Source: Macrosoma leucophasiata (taxonomy: Eukaryota; Arthropoda; Insecta; Lepidoptera; Hedylidae). Taken from it: a stretch of 64,000 nucleotides of DNA. The notes under the pieces were generated by a model. It had not been told where the DNA came from and did no database searches. It saw only the letters and a list, made by a program, of their open reading frames with translations. Of the stretch, positions 52,356 through 62,964 are shown piece by piece (the stretch's first letter is position 1; each line of letters begins with the position of its first letter). The translations under genes and the position numbers were made by a program. Location of the stretch: positions 25,766,001-25,830,000 of the forward strand of contig JAWQUS010000025.1 of the NCBI GenBank assembly GCA_036365455.1. Reading direction: 5' to 3'.

Positions 52356-52696
52356 AAATAACTTCACATCCCTAACAGCTCCAACAAAAACATGCAAATA
52401 TTGAAAGCGCGAGAGCCGAATTTGAAAACATTTTCAAACCCCTTTTAATGGCTAAGCAAATAACGTTCTCGACTTGTTCTTATCCTATTGACTTATGCTT
52501 ACGCCATTCAAACTGAAATATTTCTTTGGCCCGTAAATTTATTTAGAGATTGTTGTGGATATCGCGGTTGTTTACTAAGGTAAAGAAATCTTTGCAAGAA
52601 TACAAATGATGACGGTGCCGATTAGGGTTCTTCTTTCATTTTTTCATTGATAAATGATAAGAGGATTTTGTAATGCTGAGTACGAATATGATATAA

Positions 52697-52850
52697 CTAG
52701 CGGTCCTGCCCTGGCTTTGCAAGGGAGCTGTGTTACCTACATTGCTAGGTACTACTATCGTTGCGAAGCCGAGCCTGCTGTAGCATATAAAAAATCGGCT
52801 TTACATGTTTTTTTTTTCAGAAACATGGCTTCTACATGCGCTACGCGATG
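52697..52850 (-). mobile_element. Helitron 3'-end fragment
   Basis: Inverted end CTTTGCAAAGCCAGGGCAGG-type GC stretch then CCGCTAG, followed on that strand by T. A similar terminus is at 4825. Confidence 0.5.
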
Positions 52851-52985
52851 AAAGGTGGTCACCTTCGCCTACGATCATTTGCAACATTAGGAGATTCGTC
52901 GATGCGGCCAGCTTTGACCCTCCAGTTTTGAAAAGCCTTGTATTTTGGCGCTAAAGGAAGGCATCGGAATTCGATCCACAGTTTG
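52850..52985 (-). mobile_element. LINE 3'-end fragment
   Basis: AGGTGGTCACCTTCGCCTACG and ATTTGCAACATTAGGAGAT resemble the LINE end at 58960-59110. Confidence 0.5.
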
Positions 52986-52989
52986 CACT

Positions 52990-54230
52990 TTCTTTTTTAT
53001 TCATGACAAATGAGTATATAATATTTTTTACATTTATGATATTTTTGTAAAACTAACCTTTTAAATTTGAGCCAATAAAATTACTCTCAACAAACAACCT
53101 TAATGAAAAAATCTAAACAAAACAAGAAACATATTTCAAACCAAATAAAATTCAAACTAATTCATTAAGATCGTAAAAGTATTTGTAGACAACAAAGCGA
53201 TATCAATTGTAACAACTTCACGAATACATATAGGCCTGAAAAGGAAAGTTTCTAATGGAAAAGTCTGAATACATTTGTAGGCAATGTGGTCACAAAAAAC
53301 ATTACAACTTCGCTTTGACAAATTGGACAAATTGTTCGGGCAACTATTGTGGTCTAATTAATGGAGAATTCGAAGTTGTTTAAGATGGATTTGATAACTG
53401 ATTACGTGAACTTTTGACTTGGTTTATGAATTGTATTATTTTATAACCAACATTTTTATGTTTTGAAAGTGACGAACAAAGAAGTCACCAAAGAAGTCAA
53501 CTCATATGTGTTCATATTGTCGATACTAAATAGCATAGAAAGCTTTTTTTGGTAGAATTAGGTTTATTTCTTCCTTCGTTACACAATTATAACGCAAGCA
53601 GCGCTTCTGAAGAATTTAAATGTCCTTAAAAACACTTCTTTGCTAACAACATTAAACAAATTCGTTCTCTAAAAATGCCCACCAAAGACGGTCCTGAGCT
53701 CATCCGGTGATTTCTCACGGCTTTCACTATATCGTCAGTCCATCACGTATTAGGCTTGCGATGTTTCTGTACGTCGTTGCCTCACGAGAATTGTTTTGCT
53801 CTAATGGCCTTTAGTTCTTCGAACTTCGTATGTACCCTTATCTTTATTATTTGAGTTTCAGTCAACGCTAAGTTTACGAAAAAAATCAGTTGGTCCATGC
53901 CTTTTGTGACGTAGTAATCAATAAGTTTTATGGAGATGATCGTTTTATTTCGCAAATTCAGGGTGTGAAAAATATACTGTACTAACTCTTTATGCAATTA
54001 TTGTCAGTGGTTTTAAATAACATTAATCTGATGTACAGAATGATTGATAAACACACGTATCTAGTTAAGATTGGATAAACAGCGCTAAGGGCTGATGAGA
54101 CAATTATTTTATCTAATACTTTATTGCCACAATATAAAACATATTGACAAATGGCGAACTTAACGTTAAAAGCGCACTTTAATTCTTCTTCAATTAATTA
54201 TCTATCTTACTACTATTCTAGTATTCTACC
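52990..54230. other. Spacer with a possible LINE relic
   Basis: 53665-53780 on the - strand reads HRKPNT, stop, WTDDIVKAV, which resembles the RWTDDLVKVAG block of RTE-like LINEs. 54115-54190 is a repeat also at 31690. Otherwise nothing seen. Confidence 0.35.
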
Positions 54231-54614
54231 AGTATAATTGTTTAGAATGCGGCCTATTTTAGCTTTTGTAAGACAATTAGGACACTCTCGTCAATTCTCA
54301 TTCCGTGAACTTTCTACAATAATTCACACAATGGTTGCAAATACATCAATAAGAACCACCTTCAAATTGAGAAACAAATTCGTGCGATCAAATAAGCTCT
54401 CAGGGATAATGGGTACCTTTGAAGTCTAACGGTCCTATGTCACGAAACACCTGCCTTAATTTCCCTTTATCGCCTTTCGGTATCGCGTTCACATTTGAAT
54501 ATTGGTGTATTTATTTTCCTGGATCCCTTTTTCTAGGAATTTCCTTTCTTTATACGTGTAATTTCATATCAGTGTTTCTAGTGTCTACTTTTATTGATGA
54601 TTTCATGGACACAC

Positions 54615-54945
54615 TGTGAAGCGCGCATGGCCCTGTGGCTGGTGTAGATCGTAATCGTGTAATGGGTGACCGTTAGTGACAAACTAAAAATGCGCGCTAC
54701 GGAGGGCACGGTAAGGCATCAGTCCCGGTAACGACTGCTATCTATCCATAGATAGATAGCAGTCGTTAAACCTTGTCGGAGGCCTTATAGGCGATTTTCT
54801 AAAACTCCGACAGCGGGTTGGCCACTAACCCGTATCTCCACCAACCCGCATTGGAGCAGCGTGGTGGAGGTCCAGGCTAGCTCCAGGCCTCCCCTCAAAA
54901 GGGGAGAGACTGGTGCCCAGCAGTGAGATGGGTTGCCATTATTAT
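54615..54945 (-). mobile_element. LINE/SINE 3'-end fragment with internal hairpin
   Basis: Reverse copy of the 44825 type (GGAGGCCTTATAGGCGATT..., CACCACGCTGCTCC inverted). At 54729-54768 a 17-bp perfect hairpin TAACGACTGCTATCTAT has replaced the plain sequence of the other copy. Confidence 0.65.
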
Positions 54946-54949
54946 GTCT

Positions 54950-55345
54950 CTCGTCAGCACGGGGTCCAATTTGAACCCCGGACTTTTGTCAAGCTTGCGC
55001 GGGGACATGGGGGGGTCCAACACGTAGAGGCCCTTTCGAGAATTTTGATCTACTTTGTAATGGGTTATATTCGGCGGGACCTCTCTCTGGCTGCATCAAT
55101 AGTTAATACAGACACAGACAGACCCCGCAGAATATAATGGGACTATTGTAATGATAAGTGATTCGCCAAATTTTGGTCTATGTGGGTGAACTAGGAGGAC
55201 TAGCTGGCTGGGCCTATGGAGTGAGATCCGACGCTTGCCTATATTCAACATCTCACATTATCGTATCCTACTTTAGGCAGGTGGTGACTCAGCTGTGAAC
55301 AGCTCGCCACAAGCTGCTCTGCCCCCATTATTATTATTATTACTG
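54950..55345. repeat. Probable LINE 3'-region remnant
   Basis: GGACTTTTGTCAAGCTTGCG, GGTTATATTCGGCGGGACC, TTTAGGCAGGTGGTGACTC and a terminal (ATT)n near 55328-55345. Not matched elsewhere in the window. Confidence 0.4.
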
Positions 55346-55349
55346 TGTA

Positions 55350-55960
55350 ATAGCACAGTCTAAAGAAAACGAACGTGTTAATTACCTATAGCGTGGTTTG
55401 TTACTTCGTCCTCTGACTAATTTGTCTCAGTCATAGTTGGTCCAGCTAGCGTTTAATACCATTCGCACTAAGGCCTTAAATCCGGTCAAACTGTAGCACT
55501 ACCATGAGATTGCAGTGGTTTTACTTACTAGCGAATACGTAAAAATATTTATGAATAATTTTGCAGCGCCTGTGTTTCTCTCTCGTAGAACTAAAATCCG
55601 TAGTAGGAGTTCTTAGGAGTCACTACGTAACTCGATTGGTAGGTAGGTAACAAACGAAAATGAAAATCGCTAGCGAATGTCATTTAGATGAATTGCCATA
55701 CTTAAGGAAACTATAATTGACATCGTAAAGTATTTTTTTTATTTATTTATTATATTGAATTTTTATTTAAAGTTTAAAGAAATTAAACTTAAAAATGAAG
55801 AGTAAATATTGAACTTGGGCGGGATTTGAACTTGTTTTTTTTCTTTTGTCTGTGTATAATGTATGTATCTATACAGCAAATCCCATTAGAGAAGGTGAGA
55901 GAAAGAGAAAGCGCTCATTCATCACATCTACACCCCAACTTCACTCGCCAACTTGGTAAT
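55350..55960. other. Spacer, nothing recognised
   Basis: No coding or repeat signature seen. Confidence 0.35.
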
Positions 55961-55969
55961 TTCTTCTGT

Positions 55970-56296
55970 ATTTTTTTATGTCATGAAATGGCAAACAAGC
56001 ATGCTGTGGCAGATTGTAGCCTACACACATCTCCATGTAACCAGAGACTTCAATGTAGATGCATTGCCACTCCTGAAGCCTAAGGTGTTATGCCTCAGTC
56101 GGAAATGATTGGGCCGTATATTACCATTTTTTTATGTAATGGAAGTGGTAAACAAACATGCAGGTCACATTGATGTCAAGTGATAACTGCAGCCTATAGA
56201 CACCCACACAAAGACCAAGGACAACATGCTGATGCGTTACCACTCCTGAAGCCTAAGGTGTTATGCCTCTGTGCCGAAAATTACAGAGCCGTAATT
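55970..56296 (-). repeat. Two truncated R-family repeats in tandem
   Basis: First member about 55970-56126, second 56127-56296; each starts with a T run and TATGTMATG and stops before the GACCGGAACACG block, right at the edge of the big palindrome. Confidence 0.7.
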
Positions 56297-56309
56297 TTCT
56301 CACAGAGAC

Positions 56310-57147
56310 TTTGGTTCATATACCTAAAAGATGTTTGTTTCTGAAAGATAGAGTGTTATAGTGAGATATTTAAGAATGTGATAAATACAAAAGAGGAATG
56401 CTTACAAGAACAGAATGTTTCAGCGGTCCTCTTTCTACGTATCAGTAACTTGGACTTCAATACATTAAAAAAAACAGTATGTGTACCAATTATGTACGCA
56501 CGTATAAAGTTTCTTTAGCGTTACAATCCAATATACCAGAAATAAAACAAAATAACAAAAAAAGTTTGGCAACTAACTTCAGACTGTCGCTTTTATCTGT
56601 TCAGCAATTAACTTCAGGTTGTCGCATTTTCGCTGTCAGTGTGCGGGCGCATCTTAAAAATTCACTCTCATAATTTTTTTCAATCCAAATTCTCCAATTG
56701 CAATTTTTTAATGTAATGGAAGTGGCAAACAAGCATGCAGTTCACATTGATGTTAAGTGGAGACTGCTGCCTATAGACACCCACACATAGACCGAAGTTA
56801 AAATGCAGATGCGTTGCCACTCCTGAGGCCCAAGGTGTTATGTCTCTGTGCCGGAAATGACAGGGCCGTATATTACCACCTGACCGGAACACGATAGTGC
56901 TGAACACTACCATATAGCGGCAAGTATATCAGGTAATGTAGTGGTGCCTACGCCCGCGAGCTCCGTCACTGGAGCTCTACCACCAGTAAAGAACCTGGCC
57001 TGAACACGATAGTTCTGAATACTACCATTTGGCGTCGAGCAGATTAGGTAATGCGTTGGTGCTAACGCTCGCGAGCTCCGTTACTGGAGCTCTACCACAA
57101 GGAGAAATTCATTTTTGTGTCATTACTAAATTTCAAAACAAGTATTA
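56310..57147. repeat. Left arm of an 838-bp palindrome
   Basis: Contains unique-looking sequence (TTTGGTTCATATACCTAAAA to CTTGGACTTCAATACATT), an R repeat (56704-56988) and a partial R repeat (56988-57103). Everything is repeated in inverse at 57816-58652 with few changes. Confidence 0.92.
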
Positions 57148-57176
57148 TTTTGTGAAAATCCTTAAAAACCTTCTTA

Positions 57177-57290
57177 ATAATAGCAACCCATTATACGTCG
57201 CGCTGCTGGGCACGAGTCTCTCCCCTTTTTGGGGGAGGCCTGGTGCTTACTCCACCACGCTGCTGAAATGCGGATTGGTGGATAAACCTT
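57177..57290 (+). mobile_element. LINE/SINE 3'-end fragment in the palindrome spacer
   Basis: AATAGCAACCCATTATACG, CTGCTGGGCACGAGTCTC and CTCCACCACGCTGCTGAAAT; same family as 29955. Confidence 0.65.
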
Positions 57291-57312
57291 CTTACATAAT
57301 CCGTAAACACTA

Positions 57313-57460
57313 TCCCCCTTATTCATAAACGTATTTTAACTAAAGTGTTGCTAATCTCTCCTTTGTCTTTTTCTATCCTGCACATTTGACAATGCAACTG
57401 ACAAAGACAAAGCATTCTATAGCTGAAACGTATCTAATGTACGTTTATGAATAAGGGGGT
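57313..57460. mobile_element. MITE with TA duplication
   Basis: Ends TCCCCCTTATTCATAAACG and inverted ACCCCCTTATTCATAAACG, flanked by TA (57311-57312, 57461-57462). 148 bp, non-coding; Tc1/mariner-type by target site. Confidence 0.75.
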
Positions 57461-57815
57461 TATGCCTTCGGATGCATTAAAATACTATTCCGACACCCTA
57501 CAAAATGAAGTCTCTATTCAATCCGTTAAAAGTGTCACCAAAAATAATCCAATCTTCCATTATTCACACCTATCCTGCAGATTGATGTATGTGATTCAGG
57601 ATTTGCATATTAACATATTAGCTTCATGCGACGCCTACTTTTAATATCGCGTTGATTTATGGCCCACAGTTTAGGCTTTCAGGCACCCATTGTTGAACAA
57701 CCCATTATTAATAAAAAATGTTATACGTTATTCGCGGGGTATGGAAAATTAGAGTCAGATAACGTCGATGTTAACATTGTTTTTTGAAGTTTGTTTCTTT
57801 TGGAAACTACCTACC

Positions 57816-58652
57816 TAATACTTGTTTTGAAATTTAGTAATGACACAAAAATGAATTTCTCCTTGTGGTAGAGATCCAGTAACGGAGCTCGCGAGCGTTA
57901 GCACCAACGCATTACCTAATCTGCTCGACGCCAAATGGTAGTATTCAGAACTATCGTGTTCAGGCCAGGTTCTTTACTGGTGGTAGAGCTCCAGTGACGG
58001 AGCTCGCGGGCGTAGGTACCACCGCATTACCTAATATACTTGCCGCTATATGGTAGTGTTCAGCACTATCGTGTTCCGGTCAGGTGGTAATATACGGCCC
58101 TGTCATTTCCGGCACAGAGACATAACACCTTGGGCCTCAGGAGTGGCAACGCATCTGCATTTTAACTTCGGTCTATGTGTGGGTGTCTATAGGCAGCAGT
58201 CTCCACTTAACATCAATGTGAACTGCATGCTTGTTTGCCACTTCCATTACATAAAAAAATTGTAATTGGAGAATTTGGATTGAAAAAAATTATGAGAGTG
58301 AATTTGTAAGATGCGCCCGCACACTGACAGATAAATGCGACAACCTGAAGTTAATTGCTGAACAGATAAAAGCGACAGTCTGAAGTTAGTTGCCAAACTT
58401 TTTTTGTTATTTTGTTTTATTTCTGGTATATTGGATTGTATTGCTAAAGAAACTTTTTACGTGCGTACATAATTGATACACATACTGTTTTTTTTTATGT
58501 ATTGAAGTCCAAGTTACTGATACGTAGAAAGAGGACCGCTGAAACATTCTGTTCTTGTAAGCATTCCTCTTTTGTATTTATCACATTCTTAAATATCTCA
58601 CTATAACACTCTATCTTTCAGAAACAAACATCTTTTAGGTATATGAACCAAA
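57816..58652. repeat. Right arm of an 838-bp palindrome
   Basis: Inverse of 56310-57147 with an almost equal length (837 bp). Includes the forward R repeat 57976-58259 and partial piece 57868-57970. One small visible change is the length of the A/T run near 58490. Confidence 0.92.
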
Positions 58653-58919
58653 TTTTAAGGTTTTTTTTATGGAAAATAAATTCGTTTTTTTTGGCGCCTA
58701 TTGGTATTTGCAATATTGGAGTTGTGTAATTTGGTACCCGCGCTAAAAAAAAACTCTTTTCCCTTACGTTCTGAAAAACTCCATACCGTAGCTCCAACAC
58801 GAGGCGGACTTCGTTGTTCCGAGCAAGAATCAACGCGAAATCGGTCGTGTCCAGTATCTCGTGGAATCTCTTTAGTGGGTGATACGATAAAGAAAAGGAA
58901 CTGATAGCAATTTTTTTTT

Positions 58920-59370
58920 TATGTCAAAGGATTGACAGACAAACAGACGGGCCACCTGATGGAAAGTGGTTACCGTCGCCTATGAACATTTGCAACACCA
59001 AGGGAGTTGCCAAAGCGCTGCCAGCCCCGAAGGACTCTTTTGACGCCAATTTTATAGAACCCCATATTGTAACGCCGGAGGAACACCTCAGAGGGAAGTT
59101 CGTTCCACAATTTGCACGTTTTGAGCAGGAATGAATCGGGCTGTTGAGCACTGTCAAATGTCCAATATGTGCAGGTGCAACTTCTTTCGTCGGCGGGTGA
59201 TTCGATGAAGGAATGGAGACGATGGCACCCGATCGAACAGTTCATCAGAGCATTCACCATTGTAAAGGCGGTAGAAGATGCACAGACAGCCTATGTCTCT
59301 GCGCAGACTCAGATCTTCGAGTCGATCTGTGATTCCTGGGTCGTTGACGATTCAAATGGCACAATGTAGA
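58920..59370 (-). pseudogene. LINE C-terminus and 3' end (jockey/CR1-like)
   Basis: On the - strand 58970-59260 reads DERSCTCTYWTFD, then DSFLLKTCKLWNELPSEVF, then YNMGFYKIGVKRVLRG, the LWN-LP-VF...F closing motif of CR1/jockey-like ORF2 proteins, followed by a 3' end with GGTGGCCCGTCTG. Only the last 100 residues remain. Confidence 0.72.
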
Positions 59371-59374
59371 TATG

Positions 59375-59900
59375 ATAATTAAACAAAGACCCTTGAAAAG
59401 CATCAGATATGAAGCAAGTGTCATTGAACTTGTGGATCCACGAATAACAGGCAGGAAATGTGATTAATCGAACACCATTCAAAAGTTTATTATAACTTTT
59501 CACATCAAGCCCTATGCAATCGTCCCTATTAGCTTTGATAAACGAATAAAGCGGCACGCACATTAGATTAGATTGTTTGATTTCAATTCAAATGACTTTA
59601 AACATTGAATGGAACCATTTTGTTACATGTAGGTGGGTACATGTTTGTGATATGGTGAAAGTATACCTACTTGTTTTGGTGAAGATAAATAATGTAATGT
59701 GTTTTTATTTATTTAAATAATGTACATCTTATAATTTTTACAGCTTGTGTCATCAGAAAATGTACACGTAATTTTATGCTTTCTTTTCCTTTTCGATTCA
59801 TAACAAATATTGACGAAATAAAGATACAACTAAAAAATCTCAAATGAAAATTGTAAGTCTGTGACACTAAATCGATAATACTTTTAATACGATATAAGTA
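59375..59900. other. Spacer, nothing recognised
   Basis: No coding or repeat signature seen. Confidence 0.35.
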
Positions 59901-59985
59901 ATTTTTATGTAATGAAGGTGGCAAAGAATCATACAGTTCACATTGATCTTAAGTGATGACTGCATCCTACAGGTACCCACGCAAA
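59901..59985 (-). repeat. R-family 3' fragment
   Basis: TTTTTATGTAATGAAGGTGG to CTACAGGTACCCACGCAAAG. Confidence 0.65.
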
Positions 59986-60394
59986 GACTAGAATTTTAAA
60001 TATGGAGGTTAAGAAGACTCCAGAATGTCAGACACTCAGAAAGCATGGGAAGTGAACTCAACACCCAACTCTTCAACATTCTGACGAATTTTATTAGAAC
60101 AGGAGATGCCGAGGGTACGTTCCCCGAGAGCACCAGCGATAGCAGTCATAGAAACTTTAATGTGATTATCGGATAGATATTAAGTTTTCGATTTCGTTGT
60201 CAACAACTTTAAGGTTTAAGGTCCGGTACAAGAGTGACCTTTACCGATCTGTTTGGTGGATAAAAATTATTTGATGCAGCACCAAGAGAGCGCCAAATCA
60301 AGAGAGAACGTGCTGTACGTCCAGTAAAATTCTGCACCATATGAAACTTTCAAAATACGAAAATACCTGACGTTACCCTTACAAACTACCAGCT

Positions 60395-60665
60395 GCCTGC
60401 GAAGGACTCTCGAATTTTTTGGACATTTTGCACGAAAAGACGGACATTACCTTTAGCATACTGGTAAGGTCGATGGTAGAAGGCCTAGAGGTCGTAGCCC
60501 AGTCAGATGGTGTGACTAGATCCGCTGTACTCTAGACACCAAGCTCCACGACGCACTCCACGACGCCAAGGACAGACATAGATGGAAGAATATCATCCCT
60601 CAAAAATAAATCTCCGATCGGGGGAATCACGACCCTCAGTAATGAGGAGTTCGACGCGAGGAGGA
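60395..60665 (+). pseudogene. LINE C-terminal fragment (RTE-like)
   Basis: Reads CLRRTLEFFGHFARKDG, stop, GKVDGRRPRGRSPVRWCD, stop, LHDALHDAKDRHRWKNI, then NHDPQ. The order FGH-ARKDG, GKRPRGR-P-RW, A-DR-RW matches the post-RT tail of RTE-like LINEs, a lineage different from the 24195 element. Several stops. Confidence 0.72.
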
Positions 60666-60764
60666 GTAGGATCCTTACAAAGGTGATATAAATGGAATCC
60701 GCATTACATGACGCGAATTTTGTACCACCATGACAGTCTTATAAACTTTGATGTGATCCCCATT

Positions 60765-60890
60765 AAAACGGTTACGTTTTTGGCCCATGTAACAGGTGGC
60801 GAGCCTGTTGACATCTCCGGGCACATTACCAAACTTCGAGGTACTGGGAAATTTCCAGAATATGGAAAAATCCCAATAGAACCAGAGATT
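60765..60890 (-). mobile_element. SINE family S1, central fragment
   Basis: GGTTACGTTTTTGGCCCATG, TGACATCTCCGGGCACATTA and GGAAATTTCCAGAATATGG; interrupted at 60890 by the LINE 3' end that follows. The S1 head scrap at 62175 may be its displaced other half. Confidence 0.72.
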
Positions 60891-60892
60891 TT

Positions 60893-61755
60893 TATTTTAT
60901 TTTATTTTATTTTATTGACACACCAACAGCATAGTACATCAAAAAGTTACAAAATATATCATAGAAGCATTGGTCTGATGCATATGCCTATTATAGGTAT
61001 GTACAGCATTCCAACTAAATCGAGCAACACAAAAATTAAATAAATTAAGATCTAGATAAAATGTACATTTAAAATAATTAAAAACTAAGAAAATCAAATC
61101 TATTTAGCCTATTTTAATTTTAAATAAGATGAATAGCAATCACCTACAGCTATACAGCTAGATGCAATGTAATGACTCCAGCACTCTACTTTTTAATGTT
61201 GGTAGAGACATACTGAAGATGTCAAGCTCATTTTTTTTATTGAGCATGTTGTATTCACTGACCATTCTGTTCAATGGAGAGTTCTTCCCAATATTGGTTC
61301 TGACTCGAGGGACATAAAATGTGTTTAATAAAGGGAACCTTGGCACTCTATAAGGCACTGTGAAATAAATGCGATCAAGAAGTTGATCGCCAGTAGCTTT
61401 ATTGTTTAATATTTTATACAGAAACAAAATATCATGCATCTTACGTCGATGCGACAGTGTTAACATTCTAAAGAAGTTCAAGCGAGAATTATAAGGACTG
61501 CGGTGTGATATGCCAGACGAGTGATACGCTAAGTGTTTTGTGAACGCTCTTTGGATGCTCTCAAGTCTTTGAGAATGAATGCTGTAGTAAGGATTCCATG
61601 CGGTGCTAGCGTACTCTAAGTGGCTGCGCACAAGAGAATTAAATAAGACTAACTTAGTGTGTGCATGCTTGAAACTCTTGGTGTTACGTTTTATGAAACC
61701 TAGCATCCTGGCAGCCTTAGTGACAACTGAGTCTACATGGGAAGAAAAACGGACT
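60893..61755 (-). pseudogene. LINE ORF2 C-terminal fragment with (TAAAA)n tail
   Basis: On the - strand it reads FKVRFSSHVDSVVTKAARML, FNSLVRSHLEYASTAWNPYY, RLESIQRAFTKHLAYHS, FRMLTLSHRRKMHDILFLYK, LLNTFYVPRVRTNIGKNSPL and a stop at about 61158. LEYAS-AWNP and L--RR---D-LF-YK are the thumb and C-terminal motifs of jockey/CR1-group LINEs. The frame is intact here but the catalytic domain is missing. Its tail is (TAAAA)n at 60893-60915. It probably inserted into an S1 SINE. Confidence 0.85.
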
Positions 61756-62170
61756 TTGAAATGAATTGAAATGAAATCACATTTATTGTAGAACATGAGT
61801 ACAAGATAAATACAAGATCTAAAAGTAATATAAGCGTCCTTCATATTCTTGCCTCTAATGGGCATACAATAAATACAATGATATAATCAAATTGAGATTT
61901 AAAAAAACATAATAATAATAACTATTAACAATCAAACATGTTTACAATAATCCATTATATAAAATTTCAATCAATAATTGTTATAAATACAAAATGTCAC
62001 AGGAATTAATTAAATTATTTTAATAGGTCATCATTTAGAAAGTCATTAAGATTATAGTATAATTTTTCAAGAAGGAAATTATGGGAGTTTTCTCCTAAAT
62101 ATCGTCACCTCAAAAATGGCACGGATCGTTGAGGGCAGCTTGTTATATATAATATTTTAACGAATACTTT
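61756..62170 (-). other. AT-rich stretch, possibly a second LINE 3' region
   Basis: Starts TGAAATGAATTGAAATGAAA and continues CACATTTATTGTAGAACATG; ends near TTGAGGGCAGCTTG. It may be the 3' UTR of another LINE inserted in the first. No motif allows a firm call. Confidence 0.35.
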
Positions 62171-62174
62171 ACAC

Positions 62175-62262
62175 CATTATCTCTGATAACCCCTACCCGG
62201 GCATCGAACCCAGGACCTCAGCATAGTAGTAGTATCCTGCAACCACTACGCTACCGAGGCAG
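62175..62262 (-). mobile_element. SINE family S1, head
   Basis: CATTATCTCTGATAACCCC, GGGCATCGAACCCAGGACC and CCACTACGCTACCGAGGC: the tRNA-like head in reverse, about 1.3 kb from the matching body at 60765. Confidence 0.7.
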
Positions 62263-62393
62263 TTTATTTTTTTTTTTTAAGTTTACAAAACTTAAGATTT
62301 TTTTTCATTTAACTCATGCAATTCAAATACAAATGTTAATGGTAATTCTAGAGATACTGTCGAAGCTCATATATTTTTTAACTGCAAAATGTA

Positions 62394-62957
62394 ATAGGTT
62401 GGGGAAAAAGTCTTTTCGCATTATGTGTGTGTAGTGGGATTGGAAGGCCATTATTCATTATGAGCTATTACCACCAGGCAGGACTTTCGATTCTGAACTC
62501 TACTGCGAACAACTGATGAGATTAAAGCAAGAAGTTGAGAGAAAGCGGCCGGAATTAATCAACAGAAGGGGTGTGGTGTTTCATCATGATAACGCTAGAC
62601 CTCACAAATCTATAGCCACTCAGCAAAAATTAAGAGAGTTTGGCTGGGAGATGTTAATGCATCCGCCGTATAGTCCTGACCTTGCGCCTTCAGATTTCCA
62701 CCTGTTTCGGTCTCTTCAGAATTCTTTATGCAATGTTAGGTTAACATCACGAGGGGACTGCCAAATCCACTTGTCGCGGTATTTTGATGAGAAGTCCCAA
62801 AATTTTTATAGCAATGGGATCATGTTCCTACCTACAAGATGGCAAAAGGTTATCGAACAAAATGGTACATACATACTTAGTTAAATTTAAATAAACTATA
62901 TTAAAAAATGTTTTGAATTATCTTAAAAAATGCGAAGAAACTTTTTCCCCAACCTAA
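62394..62957 (+). mobile_element. mariner element, internally deleted
   Basis: Terminal repeats ATAGGTTGGGGAAAAAGTC and, inverted, TTAGGTTGGGGAAAAAGTT, with TA on both sides (62392-62393, 62958-62959). About 564 bp instead of the usual 1.3 kb. Confidence 0.88.
62470..62884 (+). pseudogene. mariner transposase, C-terminal part
   Basis: Mariner transposases cut and join DNA with a DDD triad and bind the terminal repeats through an N-terminal helix-turn-helix region. Here the frame (ATG at 62516, related sequence from about 62460) holds VFHHDNARPHKS, the second catalytic Asp, and PPYSPDLAPSDFHLFRSLQN, the third Asp, and runs to the normal end near the 3' terminal repeat. The N-terminal DNA-binding region and the first Asp are deleted, so it is inactive. 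Spacing between the two Asp residues fits D34D. Confidence 0.88.
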
Positions 62958-62964
62958 TATAATA

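Noticed and set aside
61158..61865. Intact 235-codon host gene
   Set aside because: Motifs are those of a LINE ORF2 C-terminus with a (TAAAA)n tail.
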